Shown here piece after piece: positions 22,081 through 32,371 of a stretch of 64,000 nt of DNA. Under the pieces are notes generated by a model, which was not told the DNA's origin, made no database searches, and saw nothing but the letters and a program-made list of their open reading frames with translations. How positions within the stretch are numbered: position 1 is the stretch's first letter; each line of letters opens with the position of its first letter. The stretch comes from Euryodendron excelsum (lineage: Eukaryota > Streptophyta > Magnoliopsida > Ericales > Pentaphylacaceae), in contig CM065388.1 of the NCBI GenBank assembly GCA_033060915.1, positions 37,833,501-37,897,500 of the forward strand. Direction: 5' to 3'. The position numbers were made by a program, and so were the translations under genes.

Positions 22081-23590
22081 GGGATAGGGCAAGAAATGCT
22101 TCAAGTTTCCCAAGCAGTTTCATAACATCTCAATTTTATAAACTTTTTATGCTCAAAAAAGTTGTTTTCAAAATCATTCCCAATTTTATAAACTTTTTAT
22201 CCTCAAAAAAGCTGTTTTCAAAATCATTCTAGGTTTTCTAAAAACTTTTACCCTCAAAAAGTTGTCCCGCTTTTCTAAAAACTTTTATTCTCAAAAAGTT
22301 GTTCCCGTTTTCTAAAATTTTTCCTCAAAAGCCCAGGTCCTATGGTTTCTTAGGACTTTCCCTTAAAATTCCTGATTCGATAGTTTCTAAAACTTTTCCT
22401 TCAAAAGCCTATCCCTCTCCTAGTTCTAAAGAACCCTTTTTAAAGTTTTCCTAAACCCATTTTCCACCAAAAATTTCATGTGCCAAATCTTCTGAAAAAT
22501 TCGGTAGAGTCCCATTTGTAGAAGGCCTCTACAACGCCACACAACTACAAATTCACAACGTCACTAAACACGTAATACCTTGTCACCCGCCCAACACGAG
22601 CCATAAACAAGCAAACACCAATTTTTCTAAAATTCCCGAGGCTATTTCTTCACTTTTTTCAAACACATTAAAAAAAAAAAACGTTCACAAGTTTTCCAAA
22701 AACACTCACAAAACTTTTCAAAAGTATTCGTAGAATATTCTGGCAACAATCCAACACTCCTGGAATTTATTTCCCAATTTTTCCCAATTTTTCACATTTT
22801 TCCACCTTTTTCTAAATTTTGAAAAATTAAAAAATACAATTGTTTTCAAAAAATTACGAGACTTCGCACAGTTGCTCAAAACATTTTTCTAAGGCATCTT
22901 ACACAAAAATATCACAGAAAAACGCATTACCCAATGCCTAAATCGCTAGTTTTTCTAAGTATGTAAGAAACCCTTTTCACAAAACATGGCAATCTAAACA
23001 AACTCACTCAAATGATCACCAAACACAAAAACAACTCCATAGATGCGCCTAAAACATTCAAGAACATCAATTTTCACTACACACATGCCTCAAACAGAAA
23101 TTTACGCATTGAAATCAACCAAAAATAAGAAAACTCACTTTTTAAAATTTTTCCGCAATTTCTTCTTCTTCGGCGACTTTCTGGCAATGACATCATTTCC
23201 CAGCGACTCTTCGACATTCCACAAATACTCCCCAACAATGCTCAAGCGAAATGCCTTGAAAGCTTCTAGAGAGAAAACTCATAAAATTGCAAAACCAAGC
23301 CAAAGCCCCAAAACCGAAGATATTGCTGTAAAAACACCCGCATGCCATGCACCACTCAAAGTGGCGCACAGATAAACTTCAACCTGGCGCCACTATGAGA
23401 GGCGCACAGCCAAGCTAGGCCCCACCTCGGCATTTTGCCCACCAAAACCAGTTTTAAACGGCCTCCTAGCCCTATTTTCAAGCTCCAACCTCCAGTTTTC
23501 AATAATTTCAAACCTCTGGTCCCTCCAACTGCCTTGCGACCTTCATCAAGTACTTACTTTTTCATTTTTTGCCTTTAACAGGTAAAGACA
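22081..23590. other. Element C region between the antisense ORF and the PPT
   Basis: AT-rich and CT-rich non-coding DNA. At 22131-22330 a repeat of about 50 bp is visible: caattttata starts at 22131 and 22181, with weaker copies after. Near 23355-23406 are copies of the GGCGCCACT palindrome also seen near the LTR promoters. Confidence 0.5.
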
Positions 23591-23606
23591 GAAAAAGAGG
23601 GGCAGA
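23591..23606 (+). other. Polypurine tract of element C
   Basis: GAAAAAGAGGGGCAGA directly precedes the right LTR start TGTTAGCACC at 23607. Confidence 0.8.
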
Positions 23607-26463
23607 TGTTAGCACCCGATTTTGGCCACTCAGCAATCTCCGGCCCAATCGAAAGCACCTCCAAACCAACACAAGCATACTCAAGCCCAAACCGACTTTC
23701 CAAGTCCAATCCAATCTGTCAACCGCTTCGTGGGCCCACTGGGCCCAATAGAGGTAAGATGATGAAATACCCCTGTTGCATTAGTCAACCCAATCCAGAC
23801 TGGCACATCTTCCATAAGACGATAAGTCCATTCAAATCCAAAGTCAAATTCATTTGTTCCATCGTTTGAGAAAGTTGATCCCCAATTGACAGTAAGACCA
23901 TCCAATCCAGCATGACATGATCACCGAGAAGGTTTATTTCTCGGATTGGTAAAGCCCATTTCATACTCATCTCTAGAAAGTACCTAAGTCCTCGAGATGG
24001 AAGAGCGGTTCACTTTTGGTGCCTGCTAGCCCGCTAATGTAGAATGTCTGCTAATCCAGCACGTTCTTTGAGGAAGCACAAACCCCTCAACAATGGAAGA
24101 TCGTCCAAGTTCGATATGTTCTTTGAGAAAGCATAAACTCAAGAATAGAAGACCATCCGAGTCTAACATGACCTTTAAGAAAGTTTATCCCTTAAGGCGG
24201 TGAGACCTTTTCAAGCCTGTCCATTGAGAAAGTACCAATTCTTCGGACAGAATTCCAAACTAGATCTAGACCGGTCAACACCAATGCCTGCTAGCCTGTC
24301 TAGGTGAAAAATGACCATTTTGCCCCCAACGGGCCTAACACGTTCCTCGAGAAAATATAAAGTCCTCAAAATGGTAAGACCACCTTCCACAGCCATCCCT
24401 AGACGGTTCGACATGTCTAGTGCCATTCAGTCAACCCCAGTCTTTTCCCGAAGGTCCCCTCGGTCAAAATGACTGTTTTGCCCTTAGGCATTCAAATGCC
24501 CTAGGAAATCACACCAGCTTTGGATATCAAACTAGCAACACTCCAGTCAATTCTGGTCAACCCCAACTAACTCTGGTCAACTCCAATGAACTCTGGTCAA
24601 TCCCAATCACAACCCCCCTGAATTTGCACTATAAATACAGACCTCCCCCTTAACTGTTTTGGGTTGAAAAATTTACCCAGAAATTCTCCCCCTCTCTTCA
24701 GACAACTCACGGAGCCCTCTCTCTCTCCCTCAAAGTCCGACGATCAAGCCGAAGGTCTGAAGCTTTAGCCTCCAGGCTCCACCAAAGATCCACCACGCTA
24801 CCCAAAAGTTGTCGAAGTCTTTCTAAGTCTAAGGCCTGAGCCTCCATCAAAGAAAGAAGAAACGAGACAAGGTAATCCTTTATTTACTTTTCCGTATTCC
24901 CCCACTTCCTCTTCTCTCTCCGAACCCACTTGGGTTCTTCTCTTTTTTAATCCCCTATCTCTAAACCCCCATTTCTTGTATGCTTGAAACAATAGGATAT
25001 TAAGTCTATGTCGACAGTGAGCAAGAGAAGATTACCGATCGGGACCCTCTTCTTGGCCCTCACTAGCTTCATGGCATGGCCTTAGGGCACTTTTGTGGTG
25101 ATACCTAACCTTGTATGTTTCATGCGATTATTATCATCATCATGCATATGCATTCTCGCCATTTCTTTATCCCCTTAAAACCATTTTCAAAAGTAGCTTT
25201 CTCAAAACCACAAGTCTAGGTGAATCCTAACCCTTTTATGGTTAAGGTTCTCCTAGAAAAGTGTGACATTTTTTAATGGCTCCCATTAGCCTACATTTCC
25301 TTCTTTTCAAAAACCCGTTCTCAAAATGATCCTAGTCTTTCATGATTAGGGTTGTTTCGAGAAATGTGTGACATTCAAAAGGACCTGAAAGGTCTACATT
25401 TTTTAATTTGAGCCTTTATTGTTTTTCAATGCCACAAGCCTAAAGCGATTCTAGCCTTTCAATGGCTAGAACGGCTTTAGGCAAAGTGCGATATTCATTT
25501 GGATGTTTAAAAACCAAGTTAGGGTTTCGGACTCTAAAACATGTTTTCAAAAGACTCGATTTTCGAATCATTTACAAAATTCGCATTTGTCAAACCCTAG
25601 AAGTCCAATCCTAGGAAAATTCTATTTTTACCAACTCGAAACTTTCCTTTTCCAAGCTAAAATCATACATTTTCCAAATCCTCAAAATCCTTGATTTCCA
25701 AATCAATCAAAGCTTCCCTCTTCCAAACTTTCCTTTTTAAAATCAATCAAATCCAAACCTTCCATTTCAAATCTCTCAAATCACTCTTTTTTCAAACCTT
25801 CCAAATTTAAGACCCAAATCAACTCCTTTCATTTTGAAAACAATCCAAACTTACCTTTTTTAAAATCAAATCAAATCTTTTCAAAATCAAGTTAAATCTT
25901 TTCAAATCAAATCCTAATCTTCCTGAAAAAGAAACATTTCAAAAATCAATTCTTCGTGAAAAGGAACATTTTCAAGTCATATCTTTCTGTAAAGGAAACA
26001 TTTTAAAAATCAAATTTTCATGAAAGGGAAACATTTTCAAGTAAAATCTTCCTAAAAAGGAAACATTTTCAAACTCAAACTTTTTTAAAATTAAAAACTT
26101 TCTAGAAATTTAAACCTATTTCAAAATTCCAACCCTTTCGTATTCTTGTCCGAACTACGACTGACCTGATCCTCTTTAAAGAGGTACATAGGTAACCCTT
26201 CATAGGGTGCGGTCGCAACCCTTTTCAAATTTCCAATTCTGCAATCCTATTCAAATTCTAATTCCATAACCATCTTTCCAATTCATTTCCCTCTTTCAAG
26301 CTCTTTTTCAAACTTTGTTTTCAAAAGTTTTTTAAGTAGATAGTATTAAACATAGGTAACCGGTAAGTCATAATTAGGTGAGTAAAAGGTAATTAAACAT
26401 ATAAGTACTACAAGGGCAGGGTAGTGTGATAGTCTTAGGATATCTTCCCTTCACGTAACCAAA
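23607..26463 (+). repeat. 3' LTR of element C, truncated at its 3' end
   Basis: Starts TGTTAGCACC and follows the left LTR closely, including the uninterrupted CAAGT site (near 23700), TATA at 24630-24637 and the TTTCAAA-rich U5. Homology stops at CGTAACCAA (about 26463), which corresponds to about 15750 in the left LTR, so roughly 410 bp of the 3' end, including the C tract, is missing. Confidence 0.85.
24630..24637 (+). promoter_or_regulatory. TATA box of the right LTR of element C
   Basis: TATAAATA in the same context as 13921-13928. From this LTR it would direct transcription rightward. Confidence 0.7.
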
Positions 26464-26470
26464 GGGTATA

Positions 26471-27060
26471 ACATATCAAATACGTTAAGTGGAAGGTCTC
26501 AAGAAATTAAATAATTCTATTAAATTTAATTATCAGTAATTTAATTTCATAAACAAATATTTGTAATCTTAATGTGGAGAGATAAATAATCATTTAATAA
26601 TACGAAACTCAAAATATAATTTCTAATATGACAAGGAGTGCAATTATAATTCATTAGTGGTATAAATTATAATTTACGTAAATAGAGATTAATCATGGTT
26701 GGATTAAAAATCCTTATTTGCATAAAAAGCTCTAGTTATACTAATCATATGGTCCATGCTATAGCCTCTATATATACGCACTCTAAGAGCTGCTAGGGTT
26801 ACACTTGCTCATAATTGAGAGATTTTTGTGAAGAAAAGAAACCCTAACAGCTGCGAGCCCACTCTCTCTGGAGTAAGGCGTGTATGAGGGATACAATAGA
26901 AGTCCAAAGATTGAGTTCAAGCAGTTGATTCGTGTCTGTTGCTGTTACTTATTATTCGGGATCAAACCAGAGAGATCTCGAAGGTATGATACTAATTACG
27001 TAGATTAGACTATGCTAATCAGATTAGTTTTTTTGGTATTATGCATTTGTACTATAGCCT
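26471..27060 (+). mobile_element. Copia LTR fragment, related to LTR G
   Basis: The reverse complement of 62420-63010 of the copia LTR at the right edge aligns along this stretch (for example TTAAGTGGAAGGTCTCAAG, CCCTAACAGCTG, CGTAGATTAG then CTATGCTAATC). It covers about positions 680 to 1275 of the 1306 bp LTR. Both LTR termini and any internal domain are absent. A TATA-like TCTATATATACGC is at about 26767-26779. No target duplication is visible. Confidence 0.75.
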
Positions 27061-27960
27061 GGTGATAGTTGTGAGGTCCTCGACAAGCTGGTGGATTATT
27101 GGGGAGAACTTCTGGCATTTTTCACATTTTAAGACGTACTGGGCAGCATCTTTCTGCATATAAGGCCACCATTAGCCCTGCGAAATAGCTCGGTAGGCTA
27201 GAGATCTACCGCCGATGTGACTCCTACAAATCCCTTCATAAATTTTGAACAAGATGTCCTGCACTTTATCCGGGTGGACATAAAATAGATAGAGACCAGT
27301 AAAAGATCTTCTGTAAAGTTTCTTATCGGGTGATAACCAGTACTTCACTGACTTGTTCTTGACTCCTCTGGCCTTATTCTTGTCTTTTGGTAGTTCATCC
27401 CTGTCAAGGTAAGAGATGATCGGGTCCATCCAGAATGGTCCTAATTGCTCAATAGCCAAAACCTGCACTTTTTCTTGAAATATGCTTGGGTTGGGCAGTG
27501 TCTCCACATGAATTGTTCCTTTTGATCTTGACTTTAGGGCCGCTGCCAGTGTTGCCAAGGTATCGGCATAAGCATTGTTGTTACGGCTGATTTGATGCAG
27601 CTTGTATTTGCTCAATTTGCTGAGCAACTCTCTTGCTTTTGCCAAGTACTATGCCATCCGGTCGTTCTTTGCCGTATATTCACTTATGATCTGGTTGACC
27701 ACCAGTTAGGAGTCTGAACAGATGACTATCTCGGTGATCTTGAGCTTTATAGCTCAGCGCAGACCAGTGAGTAAAGCCTCATATTTTAACTCGTTATTTG
27801 AGGCAGTAAACTCCAGCTTTGTTGCCTGCTCTAATGCCATGCCATCTGGTGTGATTAGGATTGTGCCTGATCCTACCCTCTGTCGTTGGATGCTCTGTCA
27901 ACGAAGAGCTTCCAATGATTAGCAATTTCCCATAACTCCAAGGGGGGTCATAATTTAGTT
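27061..27960 (-). pseudogene. Element A pol: second RNase H and integrase N-terminus, truncated
   Basis: Minus frames give an RNase H of the archaeal-like second type (a KLFVDRAS block near 27900 where FVDG is usual, then FTASNNELKYEALL, then SRNNNAYADTLATLAAAL), with stops and one frameshift. This leads into the integrase zinc-binding region (SHIGGRSLAYRAISQG, a stop, then WWPYMQKDAAQYVLKCEKCQ). The sequence is gypsy-like up to about 27061 and then switches to copia LTR. The integrase catalytic core and C-terminus, which should follow, are absent from the window. Two RNase H domains are a known mark of the Tat lineage. Confidence 0.8.
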
Positions 27961-29256
27961 GACCGGCATTAGATGTCTGATTGGCTTCCTAAGGTAGTTC
28001 AACAGAAAATTCAGCAATAAAATCAATAAGTACCTGACCTTTTAATGTCGATCTAAGTTGGAATTTGATGTTGAACTCTCCTAGTTCCATTGCCCATTTT
28101 GCTAGCCTGCCTAAGAAATCAGCTCTTCGGAGGAGTGGCTTAAGCTGATGATTTGTAAAGACATTGATGGTATGGGCCCTAAAGTAATGTACCGACTTGC
28201 GTGACACCTTTACTAATGCTAGGGCCAGTTTCTTCAATGGTAGATATCTATTTTCTGCCCCCAGAAGAGTTTTGCTGATATAATAAACAGGCCTCTGCTG
28301 CCTGTCTTGCTGGCGAAGTAGGATGGCGCTTATTGCATGCTTAAATACTACTAGGTAAAGGAAAAGCTCTTCATGTTTAAGCGGCATAGAAAGTATTGGT
28401 GGCTAGGCTAGATATTTTTTCAAGTAGGCAAGAGCCTGGTCACAATTAGCATTCCAGTTGAACCACTCCTGTTTTTCAGAAGTTGAAAAAATGGCTGGCA
28501 CTTATCTGAAGATCGGCTGATGAACCTATTGAGAGTCGCTACCATTCCAATCAACTTCTGGACATCTTTGATGTTCCTCGAGGAATGGATATTTTAGATG
28601 GCACTAATCTGATGCGGATCTGCTTCAATCCCCCGGTGCGTGATCAAAAATCCAAGAAACTTCCCAAAGCTTACCCCGAAAACACATTTAGAGGCATTAA
28701 GCCTCATTTTGTAATTTTTGAGGATGTAAAACACTCCCTTTAGATTGTTTAGATATAGTCTACCGACCTTACTTTTAACCACTATGTCATCAATAGATAC
28801 TTCGATGGTGCTGCCGATGTGTTCCTTGAACATTTTGGTGACCAATCTTTGATAAGTGGCACCTACGTTCTTCAAACCAAAGGGCATGACTTTGTAATAG
28901 AAGATGCCCCTTGAGGTGATGAAGGTAGTTTTCTTTTAGTCCTCTTCATAGAGCAAGATCTGGTGGTATCCGCAATAGGCATCAAGGAAGCTCATCCTTT
29001 CAAATCTAGTTGTTACATCTACAAGCTGGTTGATCTTCGAAAGAGGGAAAGGATCCTTGGGGCATGCTTTGTTCAAGTCTGTGAAATTAACATAGACCCT
29101 CCACCTGCCGTTGTTCTTCTTCACCGCCATAGTGTTAGAGAACCAACGTGGGTAATAGATTTCCCTTATTGCCCCTACTTCAAGGAGCCTATCAACTTTT
29201 TCAATTACTGCATCCACATGTTATGTAGCTACTTATCTTCCCATCTGGACCACGGG
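27961..29256 (-). pseudogene. Element A pol: reverse transcriptase and first RNase H, decayed
   Basis: Recognisable gypsy RT blocks on the minus strand. 29217-28936 gives MAVKKNNGRWRVYVNFTDLN, KACPKDPFPL and MSFLDAYCGYHQI. After an in-frame stop, 28887-28594 gives [16 protein letters not shown] and the catalytic SIDDIVVKS, where the DD pair is intact. 28387-27989 gives the first RNase H or connection domain (EELFLYLVV, RPVYYISKTLLGAENRYLPL, LAKWAMELGEFNI). The piece between 28594 and 28387 carries a frameshift and stops. The enzyme would copy the element RNA into DNA in the particle; it cannot be made intact here. Confidence 0.85.
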
Positions 29257-30253
29257 TCAACTCTGTGGGTCTACGTTAAGTCTGTGGCAAGTTACTTGTG
29301 GGTCGATTCCCGGCATGTCGTAAGGTGTCCAAGCGAAGATTTTGATATATTCTGTTAGCAAATTAATTAAGGATTTTTCCTCAGTTTTGGACAGAGAAGT
29401 GCTGAGTATAAAGAACTTCTCCTTGTCATGCCGATCTACATGAACTTTCTTAGGGTTCTTAACGGCCTTGCTTTCTAGTAACAACCCAACATCATCAATC
29501 ATGGGCGTTTCCTCATGGAGCTCCATCATCTGAACCTTACCCACTTTTGTATTAGTGGTGCACGTTGTCAGGAAACACTGCTTAGCTATCATTGGTCTCC
29601 TTTTATCTCTCCTATTCCTCTTGGGGTCGAGAAGCAGATCAGCTGGTGGTAGGAAGATGGGATGACCTTTATGTGGTGCAACCATGTCCAAGCTATGATT
29701 GTGTTGTAGGGGGAGGGCACGTTAACCACTAGAAACTGTATCTGGATAGTGATCCCTCCTGTAGTTACTGAAATTGTTACTTTTCCTAGCGACCATACTA
29801 GATCTGAGCTAAATCTGATTAATGGGTTCAAAGATGGTTGGAGATCGGAATCCCTTAGTTGTAGTTTTTGAAAAGGTCGTATTACATGACTTTGGAGAAG
29901 CTCCTCAGATTAACCAGCATCCTTTTGACATCACAATCCCCCATTCGCAGTGTTACCACCAATGCATCATAGTGGGGCAATTGCACTCCAACCAAGTCAT
30001 CATCAATAAAGGTTATGGCCTCAACACTGCTGCCAACCTTAGCCTTCTTACGTGGGGCTTCCGACTCCATCACCTCTCTGAGGTGTGTAGCTTCCTGGAT
30101 CTTGGCTCGGTATCTGTGAGGGTCTACTATTGCTGATTCTATTGTCCTATGGAAGACATTGATTACTCGAGCTAGTTCTCTGGTCTCCTTTTGTGGGACA
30201 GCTTCCTGCCTTGTTTGCTCAGACCCCTAGTTTGTCTTCTCCCGATTAATGTA
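29257..30253 (-). pseudogene. Element A protease region, catalytic motif lost
   Basis: On the minus strand the linker after gag reads through KAKVGSSVEAITFIDDDLVG to a block KRMLVNLRSFSKVM, where retroviral-type aspartic proteases have VDxGSS. The active-site Asp codon is AAT (Asn) and the following Gly is Arg; both are explained by G-to-A change on this strand. Further on, a block ending FAWTPYDMPGIDPQVTCHRL (to 29257) is the usual spacer before RT. Element B keeps DSGSSADIL at the same place. Confidence 0.7.
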
Positions 30254-31600
30254 CTAATCAAGATGACCAGCCCTGACCAATTCCTCCAAGTGGTTCTTGA
30301 GATTTCGGCAGTTTTTTGTCTGGTGCCCCTTTTCCTTGTGGTAGGAGCAAAACTTCCTCTGGTCTCGGGTAGTAGGGTCCCTTCCCATCTTTGGGGGCCA
30401 CTTGAAAAAGGGCTTATCCCTCTAAGGCAGAATCTTGTAAATCGAGTCTTTGAAGACTGTGTTGACCCATTTCGTTGTCTTTTCCCCCCGATTGTTGTTA
30501 TTCTCCTGGCGTCTGGGCTTCTTGCTTTCACGCTCATCTTTCTTCTTAGTTTTATCGCAAATCCTTTCCTGCACTGGTTGAATAACATCTTCCTCTACCC
30601 ATGCATACTATTCGATTCTTAACATTAGGTCTTATATCTGGGTAACTGGTTTCTTCATGAGAGATTGCCTCAGCCGGTGCTATCTAGGAAGGCCGATCTT
30701 GAACTGTGCAACAGCCAGAGGCTTATTGCAATCCTCTATTTCGTTGTAAGCTTCCCAATATCGCCTTCCATACACCCGTAATCCCTCATCGTCTTTCTTT
30801 TATAAGGTCAGCAAGTAGTTCACCTCCTTAGGTTGCTTGCTATTTGCTATGAAACAGTTGGTGAATAGCTCAGCAAGTTGTATCTAACTTGAAACTGATA
30901 TGGACAGTAGTTTGTCAAACCATCGTAAAGCCACCTTTCCCAAGCTTGACAAGAAAACTCGGCACATGAGGGACTCGTCCTCACTCCATAGTGCCATCAT
31001 CTGTTAGTGTCGAACATGAGTAATGGGATCTGTCTTCCCATCATATGAAGTAAACTTTGGGGGGATGAATTTCCTGAGAGGTTGACGAGACTCAATTTCT
31101 TCTGTAAAGGGTGTGGAAGTAATTTGGTCAAGGGCTCTTTTCGCTATATTCTGGCCTGTTCGCCCCTTATAGTGCTTATCCATGTTATCTAGCTGCTCGT
31201 TTAGCCACTTTTCTTAATCCTACTGCTCTGGTTCAACCTTTGCTGGATCTCTCACTGGTGTTTGATTTCTCCAGGGCTACCGATCTTCCTGTCAATTAGT
31301 GTAATGTCCAGTACTAGAAGCGCAGCTCCCAGATAAGCATGTAGCAGGGGGCTCGTGTTTCTTGAATTCGTCCTCCTTCTCTTGTGCCAATATGGGGATC
31401 CATAGGGTACCCGTCCATCTCTTCTAGTAATCGCTTATCTCATAGCTTCAACTATTGACCTGAGGTGGGTGATCTCTTCATCCCATTGTCGGAGTTCCCG
31501 CTCGGCTACTTGGGGTGATAAATTACTAGGTACACGTCCACTAGAAGGCGATGGATTCAAGTTCCTTCGATAGTTCCTTCGGCAATTAGGATTTTTGATA
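30254..31600 (-). pseudogene. Element A gag, decayed
   Basis: A minus-strand frame with several stops gives a typical plant gypsy gag. It reads an NEQLDNMDKHYKGRTGQNIA-like N-terminal part, then FIPPKFTSYDGKTDPITHVR, ALWSEDESLMCRVFLSSLGK, VALRWFDKL and ELFTNCFIANSKQPKEVNYL. Near the end a zinc knuckle CSYHKEKGHQTKNC lies at 30308-30349. Gag forms the particle shell and binds the RNA. The frame continues past a TAG at 30254-30256 into the protease linker, so this stop may be a mutation rather than the natural gag end. The start codon cannot be fixed. Confidence 0.8.
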
Positions 31601-31825
31601 GACTACAGAGCCTATCATAGGCCCTCCTATCTCTCCCGCTGGTTGCCTCTAGGGATTCGTATCTCTGACCTGATAAGACGTCCTCTCGGAGTTCGCATCG
31701 AATCATCGTGATAACTTGACTAGTAAGTGCCGTCCCGACTGTGAACGTCGTGGTTGTCTTCTAGCTCCTTGTTAGTTGGATCAACTCCTCCTCTGAGAGA
31801 GTTGATACTTATCGTTGTGTAGACC
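31601..31825 (-). other. Element A leader between PBS and gag
   Basis: No clear frame; expected 5' untranslated leader and possibly the gag N-terminus. Confidence 0.4.
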
Positions 31826-31843
31826 TTCCCACAAACGATGCCA
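31826..31843 (-). other. Primer-binding site of element A
   Basis: Minus strand TGGCATCGTTTGTGGGAA, two bases from the 5' LTR. Element B has TGGCGCCGTTTGTGGGAA at the same place, so A carries two changed bases. The first ten bases of the B form fit the complement of the plant tRNA-Asp 3' end as I recall it; the rest does not fit well, so the primer identity is uncertain. Confidence 0.7.
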
Positions 31844-31845
31844 AT

Positions 31846-32363
31846 TGTAGGTGGGATTTTTAAGAGGGCTTGGCTGAGCTCTCAAACCAATTCGACGAGC
31901 ATGAGCAATCTGCAAGAGAAGGAGACAATGAGAATGACTCGATGCCCTTTGGGCTGAAGGCATTCCGATGATTAAGTTAGCAAGCTTAATCACAATGAAT
32001 CGAACACTGAGAGCTAGAACTTAAGTAAACGTACCTTGCACCTTTAGTGCATGAGGGTATTTATAGGTTTCAAAATGCCACGTTCCTTTTGAGAATTGGT
32101 ATTACTTTCCTCCTAGAAATCTTCCTTGTTTGAGTTGGTTTAATGTATTGGACATATCCTTTGCTTGTCCTAGTTCACTTAGGAATAGAATTTGTATTCT
32201 AGCCTTATTTAGCCCTTATATCTTTTGGATTAGAATCTCTAGGTCAGCCCTTTTGGGTCCTAGCCTCTGATCGGCATGGGCCCGACCTGCTACGTCGGCA
32301 TCCCCCATGCCGACCTGGGCTGGTCTTCTTTTTATATTGAGCTTTGCTCTTATTGGGCCCACA
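31846..32363 (-). repeat. 5' LTR of element A
   Basis: 518 bp, minus strand TGTGGGCCCAAT to CCCACCTACA. TATAAATA on the minus strand at 32058-32065 is the likely core promoter. Bounded on the right by the ACTAT duplication. Confidence 0.9.
32058..32065 (-). promoter_or_regulatory. TATA box of the element A 5' LTR
   Basis: TATAAATA on the minus strand, about 210 bp upstream of the PBS. The 3' LTR copy is mutated at the first base. Confidence 0.65.
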
Positions 32364-32368
32364 ACTAT
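32364..32368. repeat. Target-site duplication of element A, right copy (ACTAT)
   Basis: Exact match to 2289-2293. Confidence 0.85.
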
Positions 32369-32371
32369 ATA

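Larger units (their letters stand above)
5368..26463 (+). mobile_element. Ogre/Tat-like LTR retrotransposon C, non-autonomous, inserted in element A
   Basis: Plus-strand element. The left LTR is 5368-16160 (containing solo LTR D), the PBS 16164-16181, the internal region about 7 kb, the PPT 23591-23606 and the right LTR 23607 to about 26463, where it is cut short. Both LTRs begin TGTTAGCAC and share several kb of recognisable sequence, including the TATA region and the pyrimidine-rich U5. No RT, protease or integrase is recognisable. The internal region carries one short plus ORF (18032-18415) and a minus-strand plant-mobile-domain remnant (20408-21979). The right target duplication is lost, so the true right end is unknown. 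Confidence 0.85.
2294..32363 (-). mobile_element. Ty3/gypsy LTR retrotransposon A (Tat-like), with nested insertions
   Basis: A gypsy element in minus orientation. The 5' LTR is 31846-32363, the PBS 31826-31843, then gag, protease, RT, RNase H, a second RNase H and the integrase N-terminus down to 27061. An antisense ORF lies at 3124-5367, the PPT next to 2818 and the 3' LTR at 2294-2817. It has 5 bp target duplications (ACTAT). Pol order with integrase last, two RNase H domains and an extra antisense ORF next to the 3' LTR indicate the Tat lineage. Element C split it, and the integrase core is missing at the C/copia/A junction. Many stops and frameshifts make it inactive. Confidence 0.9.

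Noticed and set aside
30172..30588. Minus frame of 138 codons in gag of element A
   Set aside because: It is offset from the frame that contains the zinc knuckle at 30308-30349; it is a shadow of gag.
2294..32363. Treating the 30 kb unit as one giant element
   Set aside because: Internal LTR pairs, target duplications and the change of strand show nested elements; the original element was probably about 10 kb.
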